The notes beneath the pieces were generated by a model that did no database searches, was not told the origin of the DNA, and saw nothing but the letters and a program-made list of their open reading frames with translations. DNA of 40,794 nt, from assembly GCF_910593845.1 (NCBI RefSeq), contig NZ_CAJVAS010000054.1:1-40794 (forward strand), written 5' to 3'. The stretch is from Paenibacillus solanacearum (GTDB lineage Bacteria; Bacillota; Bacilli; Paenibacillales; NBRC-103111). Below, in pieces: positions 23,272 through 31,089 of the stretch (position 1 is its first letter; each line of letters starts with the position of its first letter). The translations under genes and the position numbers were made by a program.

Positions 23272-23922
23272 TTAAACGATTTTTATATCAATATCCGCTA
23301 CGGCGTACGATATTTCCAGCTTCACCTGGCGTTCAGCGGTCCAGTAGTTCGGCGACTCCCATACCATCTTGTTCAACACACCGGCTTCTTTATCGTAGCC
23401 GACGCTTGTTTGTCCAAACAACACGGAAGCCGTTACGCTGAGACCCATATCTTCCGGCACGATCAGATCGATATCTGCAATGACGCCCTGCAGCACGATC
23501 GTCGTTTCCTTTTGCTCTGGGATTGCATACGTGAAATCCATTTGCAGCTCGCCGAGCACGTTCCAGATGGACATGTTTCGCAAAATCCACGGTTCTTTGC
23601 CCCAGCGGATGCTTTCGATCAAGCTCTGCTTGCGGACGTGCCTGTCGCTGCGGTGCATCTTACGCGACTTGTTATAGAAGATGCCGAGCGAGATCAAGAC
23701 CACCGCGATGATTAACGGAAGATTACCGCCGATGAGCAGCAGCAGCCCGACAATCATCATCAAATAGCCTTTCCGTTCCGCTCCCGAACGAACCTTATGA
23801 ACGCCAAGCAGCAGTAAAAAAAGAGCGACGACGGTGAAAAAGCTCAGGTGATTGTCCGCCAGCATAAACAAACCGGCCCCGATCAGTACCAGCGCTATGT
23901 TGCGGTTCCGTTTGCTGTTCAT
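23272..23922 (-). CDS. liaF: LiaF-family negative regulator
   Basis: This membrane protein of 216 residues inhibits LiaS in the absence of envelope stress. The N-terminal half has four hydrophobic segments (about 8-100), and the C-terminal half is the soluble LiaF domain with ATYAIP-like strands, DIDLIVPEDMGLSV and SYAVADIDIKIV at the end. The start at 23922 (MNSKRNRNIALVLIG) follows AAAGGAG at eight bases; a codon at 23967 lacks one. A hairpin at 23964-24008 separates it from the Psp genes, so liaFSR may depend on read-through. Confidence 0.9.
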   Translation of the reverse strand: MNSKRNRNIALVLIGAGLFMLADNHLSFFTVVALFLLLLGVHKVRSGAERKGYLMMIVGLLLLIGGNLPLIIAVVLISLGIFYNKSRKMHRSDRHVRKQSLIESIRWGKEPWILRNMSIWNVLGELQMDFTYAIPEQKETTIVLQGVIADIDLIVPEDMGLSVTASVLFGQTSVGYDKEAGVLNKMVWESPNYWTAERQVKLEISYAVADIDIKIV

Positions 23923-23963
23923 CCGTGTCACTCCTTTCGCTGATCTGGTTGAATTGGTTTTAC

Positions 23964-24008
23964 GCAAAAGGCCATAGCTGGCGATAACGGCCTCCTATGG
24001 CCTTTTGC
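23964..24008 (-). terminator. hairpin terminator/attenuator between liaH and liaF
   Basis: GCAAAAGGCCATAG and CTATGGCCTTTTGC form a perfect 14-base stem (23964-23977 with 23995-24008). Leftward, the T-rich arm is followed by GTAAAACC. Only 42 bases remain before liaF, too few for a separate promoter, so partial read-through is likely. Confidence 0.65.
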
Positions 24009-24093
24009 CTTACATAGCATATCATAACTGTTGTTTCGGCTCCACTAGTTTATTCGAGGCGCCTTGGCCGCTAATTCAGCCCGTTCAGACCGT

Positions 24094-24792
24094 TTATTGC
24101 CCTTGCTCGCTCGACAGCTTTTCTTTCAACAGTTGGAGCTGGTCGTCGATTTTTTGCTGCTTGGCCGGGTCGGCCTGTGCCGGCGTGCCGTAGGCGGAAC
24201 CGACATAAGCGGAGCCTACGAACGGCTTGCGGGCAATTTCCGCTTCGACTTCCATCGATAATATTTTTTCCTCCATGCGGCGGAATCCTTTCACCGCGCT
24301 GCCGCCCTCGATGACGTTATTCGCCGTCACTTCGGCCATCTGCTTTTTCGCTTTGGCAAGCTGCGCCCGGGTAACCAGTTCATTGCGCTTATTGCGCATT
24401 TGATAGAACGAATCCTTCATTTCATGCAGCTGCTGAACCAGCTCGGCGGCTTGCGCCTTGGACTGCTCGTGCATTTCCGTATACTCGGCGATTTTGCCTT
24501 CGTGGTACAGCTTTTGCTCCAGTGCCTGGCGCGCCGTCATCTCTTGGCCGTTCTTCAGCGCTTCTTTCGCCTGCCCTTCGTAATGGGCCGTCAAGCGGAT
24601 CGACTCTTCCAGACGCTCTTTCAGCTTGCGCTCGCTTGCGATTTGACGGGCAACCGTCACTTCCGCCTGAGCAATTTCTTCCTCCATGTCGCGGAGATAC
24701 TGATTCAGCATAACAATCGGATCTTCCACCTTGTCCAGCAGCTCATGCAGCGAAGCCTTCGTCATATCCTTAATTCTGGAAAATACACCCAT
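24094..24792 (-). CDS. liaH: PspA/IM30-family protein (LiaH-like)
   Basis: This is a peripheral membrane-stress protein of 232 residues that forms large coiled-coil rings or rods on the inner face of the membrane. It begins MGVFSRIKDMTKASLHELLDKVEDP, with the amphipathic N-terminal helix and the EDP motif of the family, followed by long charged helices to about residue 190. The C-terminal tail has a tandem VGSAYVGSAYG repeat. It is the last of four genes (liaI-like, pspA-like, pspC-like, liaH), two bases after the PspC gene. LiaH is the main LiaR target in B. subtilis. Confidence 0.92.
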   Translation of the reverse strand: MGVFSRIKDMTKASLHELLDKVEDPIVMLNQYLRDMEEEIAQAEVTVARQIASERKLKERLEESIRLTAHYEGQAKEALKNGQEMTARQALEQKLYHEGKIAEYTEMHEQSKAQAAELVQQLHEMKDSFYQMRNKRNELVTRAQLAKAKKQMAEVTANNVIEGGSAVKGFRRMEEKILSMEVEAEIARKPFVGSAYVGSAYGTPAQADPAKQQKIDDQLQLLKEKLSSEQGQ

Positions 24793-24794
24793 GA

Positions 24795-25325
24795 TTACAC
24801 ATCTCCTTTAGTCGATTGTTGTTGTTTTTCGTATTTCGCGATTTTGGCGCGAAGCTCTTCGATTTCTTTCCACATTGCTTTTTTCTCGATATCTTTCATC
24901 ATATCGTCCAGGTTGCTGCCGCTATCGGACTTCGCATCCGTCTGATACGCATAGTTCGCATCGTATTCGTTACGCTCGTGCGGCGGCGTCCATCCGTATT
25001 TGGTAGCTTTGCGGTAATGCCGCTCGGCGCGCTTCCAATCTTTCCAGCTGCCGTACGAATGTCCGAAGTGGCCTTTGGAAGAACCGCAGCCTTGCGCATG
25101 CCCGTCGTAGCCCGGCTCCGGACCGTACGGTCCGCCGTTCCATGGCTCGCTCGGGATGACCAGCGTAGCCAGGAAGTACAACGGAATGACAATGCCTGCG
25201 GAAAAGAACGCCGTTACCACCAGGATCAATCGCAGCAGTGTTGCGTCAATCCCGAGCGTTTCGGCCAGGCCTCCGCACAAGCCGGTTATTTTGCGATCGG
25301 TTCGGGAACGGTATATTCTCGTCAT
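24795..25325 (-). CDS. PspC-domain membrane protein
   Basis: This 176-residue protein has an N-terminal PspC domain (about 3-60) with RSRTDRKITGLCGGLAETLG and a membrane helix around VVTAFFSAGIVIPLYFLATLVI. A Gly/Tyr/His-rich linker (about 65-110) and a charged C-terminal helix (about 145-172) that could meet PspA-type coiled coils follow. The ATG at 25325 overlaps the stop of the upstream PspA gene (ATGA), which fixes the start. PspC anchors PspA at the membrane in proteobacteria. Combining it with Lia components is the notable point. Confidence 0.88.
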   Translation of the reverse strand: MTRIYRSRTDRKITGLCGGLAETLGIDATLLRLILVVTAFFSAGIVIPLYFLATLVIPSEPWNGGPYGPEPGYDGHAQGCGSSKGHFGHSYGSWKDWKRAERHYRKATKYGWTPPHERNEYDANYAYQTDAKSDSGSNLDDMMKDIEKKAMWKEIEELRAKIAKYEKQQQSTKGDV

Positions 25326-26002
25326 GGCCGGTTCCATCCCTCCTGTTCCAGTTTGGAACGAAGCTTCGCCAGCTCTTTCTCCACCGCGCCGTTCGCCGCG
25401 GAGCTTGCCGCGGACCATGCGTCGCGGAGCTGCCCGCGAACCTCCCGCAGCGTGCGGGCCGTGATCTCCATGTCGGAGACGCGTTCTTCCAGCCGATCGA
25501 ACATCCGCGGAGACGGCGCGCCGCCCATCGAGCGGAGCCGTTCATTCATCCGCTGCTGCAGACGAACCGACTCGAGCCTGGCGATGTAGTAGCTGCGCTT
25601 CGAAGCGATCTCGTCGAAATCGGCGCGCAGCTGCTGCAGCTGCGCCTCCAGCTCGACGATGCCGAGCTTGCTTTGCTCGTACAGCGCTTTGTACTGCGCC
25701 GCTTTTTCTTCCTGCTGCATCTTCTCCTGCAGAGCGATGCGCGCCACTTCCTCTTCTCCCGCCTTCAGCGCAAGCAGCGCTTGCTGCTCCCGGCGTTCCT
25801 TCAACTGTTCCGCCGAGCTGTACTGCTGGCGAAGCGACGCTGCGTGTGACAGACATTGCTGCAGCAGCCTCTCGGACTCGCGAATCTGTTCCGATTGCGC
25901 GGCCAAATATTTATCGATCATGCGTACCGGATCTTCGGCATTCTCCAACATTTCATTAAAGGTTGCTACCGTAATGTCGCGGAATCGTTTGCCCAGACTC
26001 AT
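25322..26002 (-). CDS. PspA/IM30-family protein (second paralogue)
   Basis: This 226-residue PspA-family protein starts MSLGKRFRDITVATFNEMLENAEDP, with the family's N-terminal helix and EDP motif, followed by heptad-rich helices to the end. It has no Gly/Ala tail like its LiaH-type neighbour. The start at 26002 is chosen because AAAGGTGG lies about 11 bases upstream; a GTG at 26017 would sit inside that ribosome site. It overlaps the PspC gene by four bases and follows the LiaI-like gene by 42 bases, so the three are one transcript. Confidence 0.88.
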   Translation of the reverse strand: MSLGKRFRDITVATFNEMLENAEDPVRMIDKYLAAQSEQIRESERLLQQCLSHAASLRQQYSSAEQLKERREQQALLALKAGEEEVARIALQEKMQQEEKAAQYKALYEQSKLGIVELEAQLQQLRADFDEIASKRSYYIARLESVRLQQRMNERLRSMGGAPSPRMFDRLEERVSDMEITARTLREVRGQLRDAWSAASSAANGAVEKELAKLRSKLEQEGWNRP

Positions 26003-26044
26003 TCTCCCTTCAACCACCTTTGCTCATAAATTTTGCTTGTGTAT

Positions 26045-26353
26045 TTACAAGAACGATTTGCTGCGAAGCATCGAAATGCCGAAGACGATCAAGCCGACCG
26101 CAATCGCGATTCCGATCAGCCCGGACAGCTTGCCCAGCAGGATGAGACCGCCGAAGACGATAAGCACCCAGCCGATTGTCCTTCTTCCGTTGACTAACCC
26201 CAAATAGCCGAGACCTACCATGGCCGCCGGGAACAGCCAGCCCGCGATGTGACCGAACAGATGCCCCGTATGCACCCCGAACTTGTTCAAGAGGATCAAA
26301 GCGCCAAAGAAAATCAACAGAATCGCCAGTCCCTTTTGTCGATTCATTTTCAT
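26045..26353 (-). CDS. LiaI-like small membrane protein
   Basis: This 102-residue protein has four hydrophobic segments and conserved Gly-rich turns (IFFGALILLNKFG and IVFGGLILLGKLSG), the arrangement of LiaI and the membrane half of LiaF. In B. subtilis LiaI anchors LiaH rings. AAAGGCGG lies ten bases before the ATG. It is the first gene of the Psp/Lia operon, preceded by a SigmaA promoter (26402-26430) and the LiaR-type palindrome (26453-26470). Confidence 0.82.
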   Translation of the reverse strand: MKMNRQKGLAILLIFFGALILLNKFGVHTGHLFGHIAGWLFPAAMVGLGYLGLVNGRRTIGWVLIVFGGLILLGKLSGLIGIAIAVGLIVFGISMLRSKSFL

Positions 26354-26401
26354 GTTATGTAGTCACCGCCTTTCGCTCAGTTATCGTTTGTTCATGTCTT
26401 C

Positions 26402-26430
26402 ATTTTAGGCTCAATGGCGTTTTTCCAAAA
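26402..26430 (-). promoter_or_regulatory. promoter of the liaI-pspA-pspC-liaH operon
   Basis: The minus strand has TTTTGG (26425-26430), a 17-base spacer and TAAAAT (26402-26407). The poor -35 is typical of promoters that need an activator. The predicted start near 26395 puts the upstream palindrome around -66. Confidence 0.6.
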
Positions 26431-26452
26431 CGGACCTGCGGCGGTTTTTGAA

Positions 26453-26470
26453 ACTGGACCTAAGTCCAGT
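26453..26470 (-). promoter_or_regulatory. LiaR-type binding site, 7-4-7 inverted repeat
   Basis: ACTGGAC-CTAA-GTCCAGT is a perfect inverted repeat with 7-base arms and a 4-base centre. It fits the ACT/AGT ends known for LiaR/VraR sites and lies at the right distance upstream of the operon that LiaR should activate. Confidence 0.75.
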
Positions 26471-26602
26471 ACGCCCTGGCCTCCGGACAAGAGTCTTCCG
26501 GCAAGGCGCATTTTCACTCCGAAGTCCGTTCTCTCCTCGGCGCATGCTGCGGATAAAGAAGGCTATACTAAGGTAACATTACTTCACGAAGGATGGTGCC
26601 TT

Positions 26603-27178
26603 ATGAAAAGTAAGCTGTCGCCGCGCCGTTTGCCGGTATGGATGCGCCTTTGGGCCGCATTAAGTCTCATTGCCGCCGTTGCTTCTCCCGCTCCCGCCTT
26701 TGCCGTCGCCGCCGCTGCGCCCGAGCAAAGCCCGGCTGCCGACCAAGCCGATAAACCGATGTTGATATACGATGTCAAGCAGGAGAAGGTTGTCGGAGCG
26801 ATCCCGAATTCCGAGGACATCCGCCGGGAAGCGGAAGGCTGGCTGAAGAAGGCTAAATCGATTACGCCGAAGGTGAAGATCGGCTACGACAACGGCATTA
26901 TCATCCGCATCCCGTTCGAGCCGGCCTTGCCCGTCTCGCAGGCGGGGCTATCCTTCCAATGCCGGGATTTGTTCGTCGTCATTCCATCCGAAAAAAAACA
27001 AAATCCCCAGTTGCTGGCGTTCAGCACTGAGGATCAAACGTATATATATGAAGGAAACATGAAGGCAATCAAGCCGTTTCTGGAGAAGTACGACCTGATG
27101 CATTGGCTGCTGGCGCGCCCGAAGAAGCAGCCCGCTCCGGCGCCGGATACACGGCTGGGCAACTCCGTCAAGCAATAA
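26603..27178 (+). CDS. secreted protein of unknown function
   Basis: I do not recognise this 191-residue protein. It has a clear signal peptide (basic start, hydrophobic core LWAALSLIAAVAS, cleavage near AFA-VAA), then a mixed alpha/beta domain (YDVKQEKVVGAIP, then KIGYDNGIIIRIPFEPALPV) and a Lys/Pro-rich tail. The start at 26603 follows AAGGATGG; an earlier in-frame ATG at 26414 would place the signal peptide 63 residues in and has no ribosome site. It is divergent from the Lia/Psp operon and shares the intergenic region with the LiaR box, so it could respond to the same signal. Confidence 0.7.
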   Translation: MKSKLSPRRLPVWMRLWAALSLIAAVASPAPAFAVAAAAPEQSPAADQADKPMLIYDVKQEKVVGAIPNSEDIRREAEGWLKKAKSITPKVKIGYDNGIIIRIPFEPALPVSQAGLSFQCRDLFVVIPSEKKQNPQLLAFSTEDQTYIYEGNMKAIKPFLEKYDLMHWLLARPKKQPAPAPDTRLGNSVKQ

Positions 27179-27237
27179 GGACGCGCGCCAACAGTCAACC
27201 GTGAGGCCCCCCGTCGCACCCGCAGCAGGAGAAATAC

Positions 27238-27256
27238 CTTTCGGCCTTTCCGAAAG
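27238..27256. terminator. weak hairpin between convergent genes
   Basis: CTTTCGG and CCGAAAG form a 7-base stem with a 5-base loop between the secreted protein and the Eis-like gene. No strong T run follows on either strand, so the call is weak. Confidence 0.3.
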
Positions 27257-27260
27257 CCGG

Positions 27261-28475
27261 TCAAAAATAATCGGGCAAATACGTCTGCCGGCATGGAATG
27301 AGCCGTTCCAGCGTATCGAGCGCCTCCTCCTGCCCTTGCAATCTGCCGATTTCATGCAGGAACGACGGTCTCTGATAGCTGAGCAGCATCGCCGTCAAGG
27401 CCTGAATATCGCAGCGGATGATCGGGTACTCCCCGTGATCCGCTGCTTCGGTTTGCACTTCCGCGGTTCCCGATTCGTCGATCCTTAACATGAACGTTCC
27501 GTTATTCCATGCCGCCTGGGCGTCGGTAACCTGCAGACAAACCGTGCCCTCGACGCCGGACGCAAACGGATACTTCCGTAAAAATCCGGGTACGTCGACG
27601 ATTCGCGCCATGAAGTAAGGCACAAGCTCCTGCTGAATTCGCGGATTGTCCAGCAAAAACGGCAGCCGATCATCCGCAGGCGCAGTCAGCTTCAGCTTGT
27701 CGATCATCGAATCGTGATCGGCCAAAAAACGCCAGATGGCAAGCCTCGCTCCGTGATGCAGCGCCACCAGCTCATGAACCGTGCATACCCGGTTTTTCAC
27801 CTGATAATGAACGTAGCCCCCTGGCTTCCCCGCTTCGTCGTAATACACGACGATATCCCCCGGTCTCCGGCCGAAAATGCGGTCGGTCCACCATTTCTCG
27901 CTGCGAAGCAAGCTGCCGTTATAACGGGAGGCATACGCATCATACAACGGATTCAGCAGGCCGGCGTCCGGAGCGGTACGGACCATCCGGCCCGGCTGCG
28001 GTGCCAGCTTCGGCAGCAGCGCCGCCGGAATTTCGTAAGCCTTGTGCTCCGTATACGTTTCCCAACCGAATCTCCGGTAAAATCCGAACTGGAACGGATG
28101 CAGGAACGAAACTGTTTGCCCTTTGTCCCGCATAGAGCGCAGCGCATTGTCCAGCATTCGCTTGACCAATCCGCCGCGCCGGTATTCCGGCCACGTCGCC
28201 ACGCTGGCAATGCCGCCCATGTCGAACGCCTTTCCCTGGATCCACGTTCGCAGCTCCAGAATGTTCATCGCAGCCGCCAGCCGGTCGTCCACATAAGCGC
28301 CCCACAGCTCATAATGACGCATATCCAATTTGCGCCGCTCGACTTCTTCCGGTGTATACGTCATCTGAAAGGCAAACGACCAAAGGCTCAGCGTATCCGG
28401 AAAATGCGCCTCCGGAATTCGATTGATCTCGATCGCTGCCGCTTCGCTCGCGTCTTGCTGCCGTACTTGGCTCAT
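27261..28475 (-). CDS. Eis-like GNAT acetyltransferase
   Basis: The 404-residue protein has the three-part build of Eis-family acetyltransferases. An N-terminal GNAT domain with MGGIASVATWPEYRRGGLVKRML (summarised by its acetyl-CoA loop RRGGLVKRM) comes first. A second degenerate GNAT domain follows, then a C-terminal sterol-carrier-like domain. Relatives acetylate amines, including aminoglycosides in mycobacteria, but drug inactivation cannot be inferred here. GGGGAG lies four bases before the ATG. It is a single-gene unit convergent with the secreted-protein gene. Confidence 0.87.
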   Translation of the reverse strand: MSQVRQQDASEAAAIEINRIPEAHFPDTLSLWSFAFQMTYTPEEVERRKLDMRHYELWGAYVDDRLAAAMNILELRTWIQGKAFDMGGIASVATWPEYRRGGLVKRMLDNALRSMRDKGQTVSFLHPFQFGFYRRFGWETYTEHKAYEIPAALLPKLAPQPGRMVRTAPDAGLLNPLYDAYASRYNGSLLRSEKWWTDRIFGRRPGDIVVYYDEAGKPGGYVHYQVKNRVCTVHELVALHHGARLAIWRFLADHDSMIDKLKLTAPADDRLPFLLDNPRIQQELVPYFMARIVDVPGFLRKYPFASGVEGTVCLQVTDAQAAWNNGTFMLRIDESGTAEVQTEAADHGEYPIIRCDIQALTAMLLSYQRPSFLHEIGRLQGQEEALDTLERLIPCRQTYLPDYF

Positions 28476-28889
28476 ACCGCTCCCCTACCTTCCACCCTCA
28501 ACAGTATCTTTGTCGATTGTACCAAAGCCCCGGCGAAAATGCCATGTACGGTCAAAGCAGATGGTTGCTCCAGCTGCGCCTCTCCCAACAAGCTTCACGA
28601 ATGCTATCCCCGGTTTATGTCGGTGACTCAAGGCTCATTTCCAGTCCGGACACAAAGGTTTCATCTTCTTCCTTCCCATCCGATCTCCGTTTATTTCGGA
28701 ATAAATCATTCGAAAGGCATATGTACATACCCGTTTTTATTCGGAACAACGAGAATGCATAGTTCTATAGGCATAACCCCTTCTTTTCGCATCCGGGATT
28801 ACCCACAATTTCCCACTCTATCTTATTTCGGGCCTATGCTATCATATCGGTAGAAAGGAAGATTTAACAACTACAGGAGGCTTCCGCCA
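28476..28889 (+). other. intergenic region with promoter of the NlpC/P60 gene
   Basis: This 414-base region holds no convincing gene. Near its right end, TGCTATCAT (28837-28845) is an extended -10 element without a clear -35, and AGGAGG follows near 28875, so it probably drives the NlpC/P60 gene. The base composition is lower in GC than the flanking genes. I see no repeat or RNA structure of note in the rest. Confidence 0.5.
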
Positions 28890-30092
28890 ATGAAAAAACA
28901 GCTTATCGCCCTCGTGATGAGCGCCGCCGTATCGCTGTCGGTCATTCCTTACCACGCCCTCGCCTTCTCCTACGACACCGAAAAGGCGAAAGTCGTCCAA
29001 GCCGTCAATTTCCGCGAGCAGCCTTCCACTTCCGGAGACCGCATCCGCTATTTGAAGGTAGGGGAACTGCTGGATATCGTGAGCACCTATAACAGCAGCT
29101 GGCTCCAAGTTCGCGATGACACAGGTCAAGTCGGCTACGTCTCTTCTTCTCCAACGTACATACAGTTGACCAGCGTCAAGGTTCCGGCCGAACCGAACGG
29201 ACAAATCGTCAAATCGGTCTCGTTCCGGACCGGTCCGACGACTGATGCCTCCCGTATTCGATATCTGCAAGCCGGAGAGCCTGTTCTTATATTAGAGAAA
29301 ATGAATGCCTACTGGTACAAAGTGCAGGATAAAAACGACGTGATCGGCTACGTCAGCACGAGCGAGGAATATATAAGCACCGCATTCGAGCAGACCCAGG
29401 AGCCGGAGGAGCCGCTCTTCCAGTCGACACCGAACGCAACCATCGTCAGCTCCGTATCGTTCCGAACCGGCATGTCCACCGATGCCGACCGCATTCGTTA
29501 TTTGCAAAAAGGCGAGCAGGTGCTTGTGCTCAATAAGGCGAGCGATTACTGGTATAACGTGCAGGACCGCAACGGCGTGATCGGCTATGTCAGCACGAGT
29601 TCCCAATACATAACGACCACGTTCGTCGAACCGTACAAGCAGCTCGACCATACCGTTGCAGCAGGCAAAGTGGTCGATGCCGGCATGAACTATTTGGGCG
29701 TGCCGTATGAATTCGGCTCGAGCCGCAACGATACGAGCACCTTCGACTGCTCCGACTTCGTAAGACAAGCCTACCTTGACGGCATCAAGCAGCTGCTGCC
29801 GGGCGATTCGCGCAGCCAAGGCGCCTATGTCCAAGCCGTCGGTAAAACGAAATCCGATTGGCGCCAGTTAAAAAAGGGCGACCTGCTGTTTTTCATGAAC
29901 TACAAAGGCTATAACGCATCAAGCTACGCCGGCGTAGACAAATCGAAAGAGACGATTACGCATGTCGGCATCTACCTCGGCGACGGCAAGATGCTGCATA
30001 CGTACTCAGCCGCTTCCGGCGGCGTACGGATTGACAACATCGCCGACTCCCAGTGGGAGCTCCGTTTCCTTTACGGAGGCGCGACCTACTGA
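28890..30092 (+). CDS. secreted SH3-domain NlpC/P60 peptidoglycan hydrolase
   Basis: The 400-residue exported cell-wall hydrolase has a signal peptide (about 1-25, ending ALA-F). Three bacterial SH3 repeats (about 33-92, 105-163 and 184-243), each with a NFRE/SFRTG...RIRYLKxGE pattern and GYVS end, are followed by an NlpC/P60 (C40) domain. The catalytic residues are Cys287 (TFDCSDF), His358 (THVGIYLG) and His370. Repeats 2 and 3 are closely alike, suggesting a recent duplication. The enzyme is expected to cut D-Glu-diamino-acid bonds in stem peptides. AGGAGG precedes the ATG. Confidence 0.95.
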   Translation: MKKQLIALVMSAAVSLSVIPYHALAFSYDTEKAKVVQAVNFREQPSTSGDRIRYLKVGELLDIVSTYNSSWLQVRDDTGQVGYVSSSPTYIQLTSVKVPAEPNGQIVKSVSFRTGPTTDASRIRYLQAGEPVLILEKMNAYWYKVQDKNDVIGYVSTSEEYISTAFEQTQEPEEPLFQSTPNATIVSSVSFRTGMSTDADRIRYLQKGEQVLVLNKASDYWYNVQDRNGVIGYVSTSSQYITTTFVEPYKQLDHTVAAGKVVDAGMNYLGVPYEFGSSRNDTSTFDCSDFVRQAYLDGIKQLLPGDSRSQGAYVQAVGKTKSDWRQLKKGDLLFFMNYKGYNASSYAGVDKSKETITHVGIYLGDGKMLHTYSAASGGVRIDNIADSQWELRFLYGGATY

Positions 30093-30207
30093 TTCCCGTC
30101 TTGTGCCAGGAGACGCGTGTACTTTTCGCCGCCAACCGGGCTAACGTCCAATCCCGGCAGGTCAATCGCTCATATAATTTATCAAATCTCTGAAAGGGGG
30201 AAGTTAC

Positions 30208-30300
30208 ATGAGCGCAGTTGGCGGATACTTTACGACTACAGGCGTGATTCTGGTACTCTTCATTTTGCTGGTAATCGTTTCCCGTGCATTCGTGATCTAA
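30208..30300 (+). CDS. YjcZ-family small sporulation protein
   Basis: This 30-residue protein starts MSAVGGYFTTTGVILVLFIL and ends in SRAFVI, matching the YjcZ family of tiny hydrophobic sporulation proteins (Gly/Tyr start, then a single membrane helix with the VLFILLVIV core). AAAGGGGG lies seven bases before the ATG. CATATAAT at 30171-30178 may be its -10. A strong terminator follows immediately, so it is a single-gene unit. Function is unknown. Confidence 0.85.
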   Translation: MSAVGGYFTTTGVILVLFILLVIVSRAFVI

Positions 30301-30310
30301 TGCATAGCGC

Positions 30311-30361
30311 AAAAAACCTCCGAAAGGCGCTTCATTGCCCTTTCGGAGGTTTTCTTTTTTT
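30311..30361 (+). terminator. bidirectional terminator after yjcZ
   Basis: AAAACCTCCGAAAGG and CCTTTCGGAGGTTTT form a perfect 15-base stem with a 12-base loop, followed by CTTTTTTT on the plus strand and TTTTTT on the minus strand. It also ends the convergent molybdenum-cofactor genes. Confidence 0.92.
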
Positions 30362-30373
30362 GAGGATCTATCC

Positions 30374-31012
30374 TCATCTGAATCCATCGTATTTATGTTC
30401 GTTCTGGTCTTGTCTTTCCAACGCGGCATACTGTGCCGGATCGTTAATGTTTTGCACGAACCCGAGCCCGACTCCCGCGCTTTCGAATACCGCTTCCTCA
30501 GCCGCACGCCAGTTGATGCGGTCGAACAGCCGCATCAGCCTGCGCTCGTCTTCCGCAAGCATCGCCTCCAGCTGCGGCAAGCATCGCCGATGATACACGC
30601 CATGCAGCGGATGAAGCCGTCCGCCAATCTGAGCGATCGCAGCCTCGGCATCCGTTTCGGCTCTCAACTGCGCCAGCACCGCCGCTGCCTCCGCGCTGAT
30701 ACAAGGCATATCGCAGCCGATAATCCACAGCAAGTCGCTCGCGGCTGCGTGCAGCGCTGCCTGCATGCCGGCAAGCGGTCCAGCCCCCGGCCGCAAATCA
30801 CGTATGACCTGAACGTCTCCCTTTACCCGCCCGAGCGCCGCTTCATATCGCTCCGGCTCATTCGTAACGATGATTCGCTCCCGGCACAGCAGCGCCATCT
30901 CCTCCAGCTGCAGCTCCAGAAACGTCCGCCCGTTCCGCTCCAGCAGCGCTTTCGGCTGCCCGCCCATGCGCCGGTTCATGCCCCCGGCCAATATGACGCC
31001 ACATAAATTCAT
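30374..31012 (-). CDS. mobA: molybdenum cofactor guanylyltransferase
   Basis: This 212-residue enzyme joins GMP to molybdopterin to make the guanine-dinucleotide cofactor. It begins MNLCGVILAGGMNRRMGG with the nucleotide-binding loop LAGGxxxRMGG, then has PKALLE, a GPLAGMQAAL motif and the metal-binding WIIGCDMP. The ATG at 31012 is preferred over TTG at 31018 because AGGTGAGGG lies eight bases before it. It is the last gene of a leftward cluster with a MOSC protein and a molybdopterin oxidoreductase. Confidence 0.92.
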   Translation of the reverse strand: MNLCGVILAGGMNRRMGGQPKALLERNGRTFLELQLEEMALLCRERIIVTNEPERYEAALGRVKGDVQVIRDLRPGAGPLAGMQAALHAAASDLLWIIGCDMPCISAEAAAVLAQLRAETDAEAAIAQIGGRLHPLHGVYHRRCLPQLEAMLAEDERRLMRLFDRINWRAAEEAVFESAGVGLGFVQNINDPAQYAALERQDQNEHKYDGFR

Positions 31013-31089
31013 CGGCAATCCCTCACCTCGTCATCGCATCCATGCGTATCCGTGCGTATCTATACGCTTCACCGTGCTTCGCCCCATCC

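Noticed and set aside
27714..28853. Open frame on the plus strand running from the Eis-like gene into the intergenic region
   Set aside because: Most of it is antisense to the acetyltransferase gene, it has no ribosome-binding site, and the final part has no motif.
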